A DNA stretch of 14,813 nt from Rhodospirillaceae bacterium (GTDB lineage Bacteria; Pseudomonadota; Alphaproteobacteria; Rhodospirillales; Rhodospirillaceae): contig JAFGWD010000287.1 in assembly GCA_016937315.1 (NCBI GenBank), positions 1 to 14,813 on the forward strand. Reading direction: 5' to 3'. The notes under the pieces were generated by a model. It saw only the letters and a list, made by a program, of their open reading frames with translations, ran no database searches and had not been told where the DNA came from. Within the stretch, counting starts at the first letter, position 1; each line of letters opens with the position of its first letter. A program made the position numbers and the translations under genes. Below are positions 7,133 through 14,813 of this stretch, piece by piece.

Positions 7133-7184
7133 GATCGGATAGCACCTCTGTCCTTCTTTGGCTGAGTGTCGGGGGTTGCGCCCT

Positions 7185-7201
7185 TTGGATCGATTCTTGC
7201 G
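7185..7201 (+). promoter_or_regulatory. Sigma-54 promoter of the SIR2-like gene
   Basis: TTGGATCGATTCTTGCG has GG (7187-7188), exactly 10 nt, then GC (7199-7200), with the TTGC box intact. The -24 box is TGGATCG against TGGCACG. The predicted start near 7212 leaves a 20-nt leader that holds the Shine-Dalgarno AAAGGA. The NifA site upstream strengthens the call. Confidence 0.7.
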
Positions 7202-7232
7202 TGGACCTTGGAAGATCATGAAAGGATACGCC

Positions 7233-8090
7233 ATGAATTCCTCCGAGGCCTCAGTTCTTTTGGATACCTGGCATGCCGGTTTGGGCAGTGGGCGAATTGT
7301 TCCGATTCTCGGCCCGGATTCCCAGGATGGGTGTACGGATGTGGATACTGGCGAGTCCTTGCCGGTGCAGGGCAATGATCTGATCCTTGCCATGAATGAC
7401 GGCAAGCCGATGTCGCCTAAGTTGATGACAGACTTTTCCCGTGCCGCGATGAATTTGGAATTCAAACGAGGCCGCAAGTTTATTAACCGCTTTCTGACGG
7501 AGCTTTATGAGGCTCGTAGGTGGTCGGTCAGTCCGCAAATGCGTTGGATTGCGACGGCGCAACCGCGCTATGTGGTGGACCTGAATCGGGATTCTGTGTT
7601 GCCGAAATTGTTTGCGGACCGTGCTCATGTGTTGATCCAAGGGGTGGCACGGTTGAGTCGGGCGGACCCGCGCTACCGTGCTTTTCGGCATGACGCGAAG
7701 GACTATGTGCCGTTGGACGAAGCGGTTGAGGCCGAAGCCCTTGCCTCCGGCGGCCTGCCGATTCTGTTCAAGCCTTTGGGGTGTGCACAGCCCAGGGAAA
7801 GTTATATTGCGTCGGACGCGGATTTTGTGGACTTCCTCACCGAAATGATGGGGGGCTTTGCCTTACCACCGTTCCTCAAAACCTATCGCAAAGGCAAACA
7901 GTACCTGATTGCGGGGGTACGTTTGAAAAAAGACACCGAACGGATGATCGTCCGTGATCTTGTCTATGATGCGGACCCGCATGCAGCAGGGTGGTTGGTT
8001 GCTGAGAATCCGACGCCGAAGGAATGCCGTTTCGCCGGCCAGATGGGCCTCACGGTGATTGACGCACCGCTGACTGCGTTTTGGTCTTAA
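7233..8090 (+). CDS. SIR2-like domain protein located between draT and draG
   Basis: 285-aa soluble protein that I assign to the SIR2-like (SIR2_2) fold by pattern. GRIVPILGPDS (20-30) stands for the N-terminal nucleotide loop. TAQPRYVVDLNRD (108-120) resembles the TTNYD-type strand. ILFKPLGCAQPRESYIASDADFVDF (177-201) corresponds to the k(l)HG...p.s.v.s..dy..f block. YLIAGVRLKKDTERMIVRDL (224-243) resembles the usual lfiGySl.D...r.l. segment. The His of the HG pair is Leu here (FKPLG), so classical NAD hydrolysis or deacylation may be lost. I chose the ATG at 7233 because AAAGGA lies 7 nt upstream; earlier in-frame starts lie in the promoter. It has its own NifA and sigma-54 signals. It ends 12 nt from the convergent draG stop. 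Function unknown; a role in nitrogenase regulation or NAD/ADP-ribose sensing is inference. Confidence 0.8.
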   Translation: MNSSEASVLLDTWHAGLGSGRIVPILGPDSQDGCTDVDTGESLPVQGNDLILAMNDGKPMSPKLMTDFSRAAMNLEFKRGRKFINRFLTELYEARRWSVSPQMRWIATAQPRYVVDLNRDSVLPKLFADRAHVLIQGVARLSRADPRYRAFRHDAKDYVPLDEAVEAEALASGGLPILFKPLGCAQPRESYIASDADFVDFLTEMMGGFALPPFLKTYRKGKQYLIAGVRLKKDTERMIVRDLVYDADPHAAGWLVAENPTPKECRFAGQMGLTVIDAPLTAFWS

Positions 8091-8102
8091 TCGAGCAGCC
8101 AC

Positions 8103-9185
<1,083 letters not shown>

Positions 9186-9583
9186 AACCCGTCTCGCTTT
9201 TGCACAGTTCGCGGTACAGAAATTTTTTCCACTTCATGTCGTGGCACAGGGAGCGCTCGCAAGGGGAATCCAGGGAAATGGTGGCGCATCAGGGCTCGGA
9301 AGTTCCACGCGCGGAGGCCGAGGCGTGGCGGAAGAATGCTCTTTCCGGTCCATGACGCGGCAAGAAGCGAGGCCAGTGGGGCATCGAGGGGGGAGCCTTG
9401 TCCCCACCCGAGCAGGCAGGTACGTGTAGCGAACCAATTCCGGCGGGTGGTGTGGGTATCGCACCGCCGCGCTGCCGCTGCCGTGGCCGTACCGATTCCT
9501 TGTTTTCGCACGCAGGCGCGGGCGATGGATGGTCCGGGGGACGGCAGCGGCAGCGGCATGTGGGTTCCTTTTCGGTTTTGATC

Positions 9584-9877
9584 TCAGCCGTGTGATCGTG
9601 GACGTAAGGTGACGTCCCCGGTAATCCGTGCTTGGCAGGCCAAGCGGCTGTTCGCGCCGCCTTCGTGATGTTCCAACACCTTGATTTCCAATACGGAAGG
9701 CGGGTCTAGGCCGTCTTCTCCGTCAATCACTTCGACCATGCATCTGCCGCAACTGCACTGACGGCAGCCATAGATGATGCCTGTCCCAACATCCTCTGAG
9801 ATATCGATCAGGCGCGTTCCTTCAGGCACCGTTACGGTCTTATCGATATCAGCAAACGTGACTTTCGCCTTACACAT
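9584..9877 (-). CDS. 2Fe-2S ferredoxin downstream of nifB
   Basis: 97-aa plant/bacterial-type [2Fe-2S] ferredoxin. The ligand pattern is GCRQCSCGRC: Cys38-x4-Cys43-x2-Cys46, with the fourth ligand Cys81 in RLACQARITGDV. Cys41 is additional. The N-terminal strand region AKVTFADIDKTVTVPEG and the DISEDVGTGIIYGC loop fit the beta-grasp fold. The ATG at 9875-9877 has GAGGGG 8 nt upstream. It is second in the nifB operon, where such ferredoxins are common in alphaproteobacterial diazotrophs. A likely role is electron supply to NifB or other maturation steps, but the partner is not shown by sequence. The 199-nt gap to nifB contains no gene, only hairpins. Confidence 0.88.
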   Translation of the reverse strand: MCKAKVTFADIDKTVTVPEGTRLIDISEDVGTGIIYGCRQCSCGRCMVEVIDGEDGLDPPSVLEIKVLEHHEGGANSRLACQARITGDVTLRPRSHG

Positions 9878-9947
9878 ACGCGAGACCCCTCTTTCTGCCG
9901 ACGGCTCACCGATTGGGACAATCCGAGTTGACCCCCGTCACTCAGTG

Positions 9948-9964
9948 TCCCTCCTGTGGAGGGA
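9948..9964 (-). other. Intercistronic hairpin between nifB and the 2Fe-2S ferredoxin
   Basis: Perfect 7-bp stem TCCCTCC/GGAGGGA with a 3-nt loop, in the 199-nt gap between nifB and the ferredoxin gene. No T-run follows on the minus strand. CCGATTG at 9909-9915 is also matched by two CAATCGG copies (about 9997 and 10026), so the gap can form larger alternative folds. Confidence 0.55.
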
Positions 9965-10076
9965 TGCCGCGCCGTCGACGAAGCGGTTTTCCCCCTCAAT
10001 CGGGCAGATGCTCTCATACCTGAGCCAATCGGGAAAGCCCTGTCATGCATGTCGCGAAAATTGCAATGATTTTGGC

Positions 10077-11480
10077 CTATCCCGTTGATTGACGGGCCGT
10101 CGTTTTGGTGGGGCTCGCAGTCTTTTGCATCTCGATGTAAAGGGCGGAAAGGGCTGGTTCTACGGCTTCCCATCCATGTTCGCCATTCGGGTGCAGGCCG
10201 GCTTTTTCCAGGCGTTCCCAAGGGCCAAGGCCAATCCGGGCGCAGACCACCGCTGAACACCCGTGCAAGGCGGTAATGGTGCGTTCCAGGTCGTCGGCAG
10301 GATCATCGCAATCTGTTGTGCCATGGCAATAGGTGGCGACAGAGCGGGTTTCGATAAAACGCACGCCGTGGGAGGAGACGGTGTAAATTGCGAACCACTG
10401 GGCATGGCCAAAATGGACGTCGATGACCTCTCGGTTGGACGTAGCCACAGCCATGAAAATCGGTTCAGGTTCGGGTTGTGTGGCATTGGCGGTTTCGATG
10501 GCGGCGATCTTGTCCATGGTGAACTCAGCATGACGGTCTTCGCCGAGCAAGCCGATGGCGTCGGCTCGACATTGCTTGCAGTGGCGCATCACCGCCATTC
10601 CTTTGGCGCAGTCGTCGCGGAGGGTCTTCAGCTCATCATCGCTGGGGCCGCGTTGTCCTGACAACCCGAATGCCGTGCCGTGCTCTGGCTCCGAAATCAG
10701 CGGCATGATGTTGTGCAAGAAGGCGCCCTTGGCTTTGATCAAGCGGGAAACGGCTTTCAGGTGTTTGTCGTTGATGCCGGGGATCATCACCGAATTGACC
10801 TTGACCAGGACGCCGTGCGCCACCAGCATTTCCAACCCTTTCAATTGCTGGGCGATGAGGGTGGCTGCTGCCACTGTGCCGGTCAGGCGCTGTCCCTTCC
10901 AAATTACCCAAGCATAAATCTTCGCGCCGATATGGGGATCTATGGCATTGATGGTGATGGTGACGTGATCCACCCCTAATGCCACGATGTCGTCCACGTA
11001 CTGCGGCAGGACCAAGCCGTTGGTGGACAGGCACAGCTTGATGCCGGGCATTGATGAACTGACCCGTGTTAAGGTTCCGAAGGTGTGCTTCGGGTTGGCT
11101 AGTGGATCACCAGGTCCGGCGATTCCCATGACCGTCAATTGTGGGATACGGGAGGCGACGGCCTTGACCTTGCGCTCAGCCTGCTCTGGATTCAGGACTT
11201 CGGATACCACGCCGGGTCGGGATTCATTGGCGCAGTCGAATTTGCGATTGCAGTAATTGCACTGAATGTTGCACGCAGGGGCTACGGCCACATGCATGCG
11301 GGCAAAGCGCAAATGTGCGGTTTCGGAATAGCAGGGGTGGGTTTCGACCTTGGCGCGGACGGCATCGGAGAGGGTGGACGCGGGGTCATCGCCACATCGT
11401 GTGGAGGCGCATCCGCTGCGTGTTGTGGTGCGTTGCGGTGGTGTCGGCAAAGTCGCATCGTCGGAAGTTCCCAGCGGCAT
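10077..11480 (-). CDS. nifB: FeMo-cofactor biosynthesis radical SAM protein NifB
   Basis: 467-aa NifB, which builds the carbide-containing NifB-co (8Fe core) from two [4Fe-4S] clusters using S-adenosylmethionine. The radical SAM motif is CNIQCNYC (Cys70, 74, 77), followed by the NifB hallmark NRKFDCANESRPGV. GIAGPGDPLA and KLCLSTNGL are SAM-binding blocks. A flexible linker near 330-340 leads to a C-terminal NifX-like domain (about 340-450) with MAVATSNREVIDVHFGHA, whose His probably helps hold the product. This two-domain form is typical of Proteobacteria. The ATG at 11480 has GGAGGA 6 nt upstream. The first 50 or so residues are poorly conserved, as usual. First gene of nifB-fdx-nifQ-draG, with its own sigma-54 promoter and NifA site. 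Intact. Confidence 0.97.
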   Translation of the reverse strand: MPLGTSDDATLPTPPQRTTTRSGCASTRCGDDPASTLSDAVRAKVETHPCYSETAHLRFARMHVAVAPACNIQCNYCNRKFDCANESRPGVVSEVLNPEQAERKVKAVASRIPQLTVMGIAGPGDPLANPKHTFGTLTRVSSSMPGIKLCLSTNGLVLPQYVDDIVALGVDHVTITINAIDPHIGAKIYAWVIWKGQRLTGTVAAATLIAQQLKGLEMLVAHGVLVKVNSVMIPGINDKHLKAVSRLIKAKGAFLHNIMPLISEPEHGTAFGLSGQRGPSDDELKTLRDDCAKGMAVMRHCKQCRADAIGLLGEDRHAEFTMDKIAAIETANATQPEPEPIFMAVATSNREVIDVHFGHAQWFAIYTVSSHGVRFIETRSVATYCHGTTDCDDPADDLERTITALHGCSAVVCARIGLGPWERLEKAGLHPNGEHGWEAVEPALSALYIEMQKTASPTKTTARQSTG

Positions 11481-11534
11481 GATCGTCCTCCGGCTCGTGT
11501 CCGTGGCGGGAAAAACCCGTTTTCAAGCGGAGTA

Positions 11535-11552
11535 GCGCAATCCTTGTGCCGT
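11535..11552 (-). promoter_or_regulatory. Sigma-54 promoter of nifB
   Basis: The minus strand reads CGGCACAAGGATTGC, which is GG-N10-GC with CGGCACA for the -24 and TTGC for the -12 box. The predicted start is near 11525, giving a leader of about 45 nt before nifB. The core GGCACA is shared with the nifH promoter. Confidence 0.85.
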
Positions 11553-11575
11553 TTTTGATTTGTGCGTTTATCATA

Positions 11576-11585
11576 TTGATATCAA
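11576..11585. promoter_or_regulatory. AT-rich palindrome between nifB promoter and its NifA site
   Basis: TTGATATCAA is a perfect 10-bp palindrome inside an AT-rich stretch (about 11560-11600), between the sigma-54 box and the NifA site. IHF bending sites are usual at this place; ATCAA is the IHF core, but the full IHF consensus is not met. Treat as a possible bend site. Confidence 0.35.
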
Positions 11586-11589
11586 AGCA

Positions 11590-11625
11590 TATAATAAAAA
11601 ACCGGCAGCCCGTTGGCCGCCGGTT
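11590..11625 (-). terminator. Rho-independent terminator of the alcohol dehydrogenase gene
   Basis: On the minus strand AACCGGC-G-GCC, loop AACG, GGC-T-GCCGGTT forms an 11-bp stem with one G-T pair, followed directly by TTTTTTATTAT. It ends transcription of the dehydrogenase gene before the nifB promoter and so separates the two units. Confidence 0.88.
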
Positions 11626-11640
11626 TGTCGGTTTGTCGGC

Positions 11641-11656
11641 TGTTGCAAACCCGACA
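11641..11656 (-). promoter_or_regulatory. NifA upstream activator site for nifB
   Basis: TGT-TGCAAACCCG-ACA is a perfect TGT-N10-ACA. TTGTCGG copies just before it and CCGACAA at its end repeat the half-site seen upstream of the SIR2-like gene. It is centred about 124 nt from the predicted nifB start, within the usual range, and lies in the 3' untranslated region of the dehydrogenase gene. Confidence 0.75.
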
Positions 11657-11671
11657 AAGGTCAGTCCGTCG

Positions 11672-12730
11672 TCAGTCAATGAGGACCACAGGCTTGATCA
11701 GGTCTGTGGGCTTGTCTTTCATCAACATCAGGGCGTCTTCGATTTTATCGAGGCCGTGGAAACGGTGGGTCACCAAACGACTGGGATCGAGTTTACCGAC
11801 CTCCACCAGAGCCGCCATTTTTTCCATTTTCAACCGACCGCCAGGGGTTAGGCCGCCGTTGACCATTTTGTGCCCCATGCCGACACCCCAGGCGAGGCGC
11901 GGAATTTTGATGAAGTCGCCCTCGCCCAGGTAGTTCACGTTGCCAATGGCGCCGCCGGGTTTCAGCATCTCCACCGCTTGGGCAAAGGTATCGACGTCTC
12001 CCCCAGCGATGATCACCCGATCGACGCCCTGTCCTTTGGTCTTGTCTAAGATTTGTTGCACGATATCACCGGTCTTGTAGTTGATGACATCGGTTGCGCC
12101 GTATTCCCGTGCCCGTTCGGCGCAAATGGGGCGTGAACCGACGGCAAAGAGATGTGATGCCCCCATCATGTTGGCTCCCGCCACCGACATCAATCCAACC
12201 GGACCGATGCCGATCACGCATACCGTGTCCCCTGGACACACCCCAGCCAGTGCGGCGCCGTGGAAGCCGGTGACCACCATATCTGGCAGCATCACGGCGG
12301 TTTCCGGGGCGATTCCATCGGGCAGTAGGGCGAGGTTGGCATCGGCTTCGTTGACGTGGAAAAATTCCGCGAAGACGCCATCCTTAAAGTTGGAAAACTT
12401 CCATCCCGCCAGCATGCCACCGGAATGTTGGTGAAAGCCGGCTTGTGATTCCACGGCCCCCCAATCCGGTGTGATGGCGGGGACGATGACCCGGTCTCCG
12501 GGCTTGAAGTCTTTGACCAATGCGCCGACCTCGACCACCTCGCCCACCGATTCATGTCCCAGAATCATGTCGTGGCGCTCGCCGATTGCCCCGGCCCACA
12601 CCGTATGCACATCCGATGTGCACGGTGCCACGGCAAGTGGGCGTACAATCGCGTCCAATGGTCCGGCGACGGGTTTGGCTTTTTCGATCCAACCGACCTT
12701 GCCGATGCCCAACATGGCGAAACCCTTCAT
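11672..12730 (-). CDS. NADP-dependent zinc secondary-alcohol (isopropanol) dehydrogenase
   Basis: 352-aa medium-chain dehydrogenase, the same length as the Thermoanaerobacter brockii enzyme and starting with the same MKGFAMLGIGKVGW type of sequence. Catalytic zinc ligands are at matching positions: Cys37 (APCTSD), His59 (GHE, with Glu60) and Asp150 (MLPDMV). The Rossmann loop is GIGPVG (174-179). Gly198-Ser199-Arg200 and Tyr218 are the residues that bind the NADP 2'-phosphate in that enzyme. It should interconvert 2-alcohols and ketones in the cytoplasm. The four-cysteine structural zinc loop of liver-type enzymes is absent, as in this subfamily. AAGGAGGG precedes the ATG. It is a single gene with its own terminator and no visible link to nitrogen fixation. 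Confidence 0.9.
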   Translation of the reverse strand: MKGFAMLGIGKVGWIEKAKPVAGPLDAIVRPLAVAPCTSDVHTVWAGAIGERHDMILGHESVGEVVEVGALVKDFKPGDRVIVPAITPDWGAVESQAGFHQHSGGMLAGWKFSNFKDGVFAEFFHVNEADANLALLPDGIAPETAVMLPDMVVTGFHGAALAGVCPGDTVCVIGIGPVGLMSVAGANMMGASHLFAVGSRPICAERAREYGATDVINYKTGDIVQQILDKTKGQGVDRVIIAGGDVDTFAQAVEMLKPGGAIGNVNYLGEGDFIKIPRLAWGVGMGHKMVNGGLTPGGRLKMEKMAALVEVGKLDPSRLVTHRFHGLDKIEDALMLMKDKPTDLIKPVVLID

Positions 12731-13257
12731 GGTTTGTCCCTCCTTGACTGTTTCGAGTGTGTGGCGATCTTTGGAGTTGCTTATCCATAAAGTTTATCAG
12801 GGTATTCGTGTCTGTGCATCAGGAGGCGTGTCGGCACGCCAAAATCGTAAGGAAATGTGGTGGAATTCATTTGGATGCAGAGGGTTACGAATAAACGGTA
12901 GTCACATCAAGGCATGGATTGTATTGTCCATCGTTGGTGCAGATTGTCTGCGCCGTTCACTGGCATCGTTCCCATCATTTCAAAATCCATGTTGATGGGG
13001 AATCGGGGATTATCAAACCCATATCTGCCATTGCCTGGTGGGCGGAAGACATCTATCGCGAATCGACTTATTTCTGTCGCGTTTGTCTTCTGGGTTCGGG
13101 TTCTTTACCTGATTTTCTTTCCCCGTGTGCCGGTTTCGTGCCAGCGGAATCGGTGTCTTTCGGTGCTCCGCTGTCGGGACCATGTGACGCATCCGCGTGT
13201 TGCGAATCGTGCGTGATCTCGATTGACACGACAGACTTCATCGAAGGAGTTTACCTT
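12731..13257. other. Gene-free divergent interval between the dehydrogenase and the betaine/choline binding protein
   Basis: 527 nt without a convincing gene. It must hold the promoters of both divergent genes, but I see no clear -35/-10 pair or sigma-54 box. Inverted repeats present are ATAAA-G-TTTAT (12787-12797), GGCGTG-TCGG-CACGCC (12825-12840), ATGGA/TCCAT (12914-12931), CGCGA/TCGCG (about 13058-13081) and AGCGGA/TCCGCT (13143-13172). The first two, near the dehydrogenase start, could be operators. The frame of the binding protein stays open back to 12919, but the encoded sequence does not look like protein of this family. Confidence 0.5.
12825..12840. promoter_or_regulatory. Palindrome upstream of the dehydrogenase gene, possible operator
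   Basis: GGCGTG-TCGG-CACGCC, a perfect 6-bp inverted repeat with a 4-nt centre, about 95 nt before the dehydrogenase start. It could be a regulator site or a small hairpin. The regulator is unknown. Confidence 0.35.
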
Positions 13258-14277
13258 ATGCGTTTTCGTAAGACGGGCTTTGCTCTCGCCTTGACAGCCC
13301 TCGCGGTTGTTCCCGGCCTAGCGCAGGCAAAGGCCCCGCAATGCGAAGTCAGCCGCCCGGTTGTCTTTGCTGGCTTAGATTGGGCCTCCGCCGCGTTTCA
13401 TAACGCGTTGGCGCGGTTCATTGTTGAAAAAGGCTATGGCTGCAAGACTGAGGATATCCCTGGCAGCAGTATCCCGCTGTTGAATGGTATGGCTCGTGGC
13501 GATATCGATATCACCATGGAGCAGTGGATTGGTGTCCTGAAGGAGCCTTGGGCCAAGGCGAAGGCAACGGGCAATATCAAGTCTATTGGCGTGATCTTTG
13601 ACGATGCGGTGCAGGGGTGGTTCGTCCCGCGTTATGTGGTCGAGGGGCCGGAAGCTCAGGCCAAGGGTCTGAAATCGGTGTTCGACTTACCAAAGTACAA
13701 AGTCGTCTTTAGGGACCCGGAAGAGCCGGACAAGGGGCGCTTTTACAACGGTATTGCCGGATGGGGCGGTGAGCTTGTCAGCACCAAGAAGCTGCACGCT
13801 TATGGTTTGGAAGGCGATTATACGAATTTTCGTCCTGGGACGGGGGCCGCGCTGGACGCGGCGATTTCATCTGCGTTCAAGCGCAAGAAACCCATTCTAT
13901 TCTATTACTGGGGGCCGACGTGGGTTCTTGGCAAGTATGATGTCGTGAAGCTTGATGAGCCGGTTTACGACGAGGCGACGTGGGAGAAAATGGGGAGCAC
14001 CGAAAACCCGGATAAGGCGACGGCGTTCCCGGTAATGAAGATTTACACCACCATTAATACGGATTTTGCTAAGCAAGCACCGAAACTCACGACGTTCTTT
14101 TCTCGGGTGCAAACCAGCAATGATTTGGTGTCCAAAGCATTGGTGGTGATGCGCGAAACCGGCGGTGTGTCCGATGCCGAGGTTGCGGCAAAAGCCTTTT
14201 TGGTCGAGCATCCAGAAATGTGGACGACCTGGGTTCCTGCCGATGTCGCGATTCGGGTTAAAGCCGCCTTAAAGTAA
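13258..14277 (+). CDS. Glycine betaine/choline-type ABC transporter substrate-binding protein
   Basis: 339-aa periplasmic binding protein of the ProX/OpuAC family. The signal peptide is clear: MRFRK, a hydrophobic core (8-20), and LAQA before Lys25. The mature protein shows family traits: VVFAGLDWASAAFHNALA near the start, the LLNGMARGDIDITMEQW segment (74-90), and KPILFYYWGPTWVLGKYDVVKL (211-232). In the last of these, tryptophans and tyrosines probably contribute to the aromatic cage for a quaternary ammonium group. The ATG at 13258 has AAGGAG 8 nt upstream and puts the signal peptide at the terminus. The open frame to 12919 is not accepted. betI follows after a terminator, so choline or betaine is the likely ligand. 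No permease or ATPase gene lies in the window. Confidence 0.88.
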   Translation: MRFRKTGFALALTALAVVPGLAQAKAPQCEVSRPVVFAGLDWASAAFHNALARFIVEKGYGCKTEDIPGSSIPLLNGMARGDIDITMEQWIGVLKEPWAKAKATGNIKSIGVIFDDAVQGWFVPRYVVEGPEAQAKGLKSVFDLPKYKVVFRDPEEPDKGRFYNGIAGWGGELVSTKKLHAYGLEGDYTNFRPGTGAALDAAISSAFKRKKPILFYYWGPTWVLGKYDVVKLDEPVYDEATWEKMGSTENPDKATAFPVMKIYTTINTDFAKQAPKLTTFFSRVQTSNDLVSKALVVMRETGGVSDAEVAAKAFLVEHPEMWTTWVPADVAIRVKAALK

Positions 14278-14307
14278 TTCCATTGTGGATTGATGAAAAA
14301 CGGTAGG

Positions 14308-14345
14308 CCGGTCCGAGGGGATCTCTCGGTCCGGTTATTTTTTAA
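14308..14345 (+). terminator. Rho-independent terminator after the binding-protein gene
   Basis: CCGG-T-CCGAG, a 7-nt loop, CTCGG-T-CCGG form a 9-bp stem with one T-T mismatch, followed by TTATTTTTTAA. It lies 30 nt after the stop codon and separates this gene from betI. Confidence 0.85.
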
Positions 14346-14358
14346 TTGAACGTTCAAT
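14345..14358. promoter_or_regulatory. BetI operator and overlapping promoter of betI
   Basis: ATTGAACGTTCAAT is a perfect 14-bp palindrome and matches the BetI operator as I remember it from proteobacteria. It covers a -35-like TTGAAC (14346-14351), 17 nt before GATAAC (14369-14374). BetI bound here would block its own promoter, with release by choline. Confidence 0.72.
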
Positions 14359-14380
14359 CAATTTATGAGATAACTCGGGC

Positions 14381-14813
14381 ATGGGACGTCACAGCCTAAA
14401 AACACAGCGCCGGGAAGATTTGATCGCCGCATGCATCCAAACCATCCACGAAGATGGCCTGGAAGGTGCCAGCTTGGCCCGTATAGCCAAGCGTGCCGGT
14501 CTAACGGCAGGGATTGTCAGTCATTATTTTGGCGATAAGGCCGAACTGATGGATGCGACCATGCGTCACATCGGTTTTTCCTTGTGGGATCGTCAGCGGC
14601 GCTTATTGCTGTCCGCTAAGACGCCGGAGGCCCGCTTGGACGCGATTCTGGAGGCCAATTTGGGGCACGAGCAGTTTCGCCCGGAGTTGACCGCTGTTTG
14701 GCTGTCGTTTTGGGCGCGTGTCAATCATTCGCCGCGCTTGGCCCGGATTCACCGGGTGACCAGTGCGCGTCTAACCAGCAATTTACGCCATGCCTTGCGT
14801 CCCTTGGTGTCTC
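14381..14813 (+). CDS. betI: TetR-family repressor BetI, N-terminal part
   Basis: Partial gene that leaves the window on the right; 144 codons are present. The TetR helix-turn-helix is LARIAKRAGLTAGIVSHYFGDKAELMDATMRH (about residues 33-64). Its ISHYF.DK..L..ATMRH form is characteristic of BetI rather than other TetR proteins. The following effector domain shows RLDAILEANLGHEQFRPELTAVWLSFWARVNHSPRLARIHR, again a BetI pattern (W..FWA...H.p.L.R..R). BetI represses choline-to-glycine-betaine genes until choline binds; betB/betA would be expected beyond the window. The start ATG at 14381 has no recognisable Shine-Dalgarno. The predicted promoter start falls on or next to it, so the mRNA may be leaderless. 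Confidence 0.92.
   Translation, partial: MGRHSLKTQRREDLIAACIQTIHEDGLEGASLARIAKRAGLTAGIVSHYFGDKAELMDATMRHIGFSLWDRQRRLLLSAKTPEARLDAILEANLGHEQFRPELTAVWLSFWARVNHSPRLARIHRVTSARLTSNLRHALRPLVS

Noticed and set aside
12919..13257. In-frame N-terminal extension of the binding protein
   Set aside because: The frame is open, but the ATG at 13258 has a good ribosome site and begins a textbook signal peptide; the upstream translation looks random and would bury that signal.

Overview
This window is a nitrogen-fixation locus of an alphaproteobacterium, most likely a Rhodospirillales-type organism. The evidence is nifHDK with the Arg target of ADP-ribosylation, a draT/draG pair, a NifB with a C-terminal NifX-like domain, NifA/sigma-54 type promoters, and a betI regulator. 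Genus cannot be fixed from the sequence alone. All identifications rest on reading the translated sequence and on remembered family motifs; no database was searched.

Layout. (1) The minus-strand block at 6168-265 is a nifH-nifD-nifK-nifT-fdxN-nifY-small-ORF operon. It is read from a sigma-54 promoter at 6152-6168, and several of its intergenic gaps contain strong hairpins. Downstream of it, at 160-1, is the start of a secreted NMT1/THI5-like protein that runs off the window. (2) On the plus strand, draT (6268-7104) diverges from nifH. It is followed by a SIR2-like gene (7233-8090) that has its own NifA site (7116-7131) and sigma-54 promoter (7185-7201). (3) The minus-strand block at 11480-8103 is nifB, a 2Fe-2S ferredoxin, a frameshifted nifQ, and draG. 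It is driven by a sigma-54 promoter (11535-11552) with a NifA site at 11641-11656. draG ends 12 nt from the SIR2-like gene, tail to tail. (4) Unrelated flanking genes are an NADP-type zinc secondary alcohol dehydrogenase (minus strand, with its own terminator), a glycine betaine/choline-type ABC substrate-binding protein (plus strand, with terminator), and the start of betI (plus strand) behind a perfect palindrome.

How the parts fit. NifH reduces NifDK. NifB makes the cofactor precursor, NifQ would supply molybdenum, NifY/NafY-type protein binds cofactor or apo-enzyme, and the two ferredoxins supply electrons. DraT inactivates NifH by ADP-ribosylating the Arg in its CAGRGV motif, and DraG removes the group. 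The most interesting point is the SIR2-like gene placed between draT and draG. It carries the clearest NifA and sigma-54 signals of any non-structural gene here, so it is probably co-expressed with nitrogenase and may be an additional component of this NAD-linked switch.
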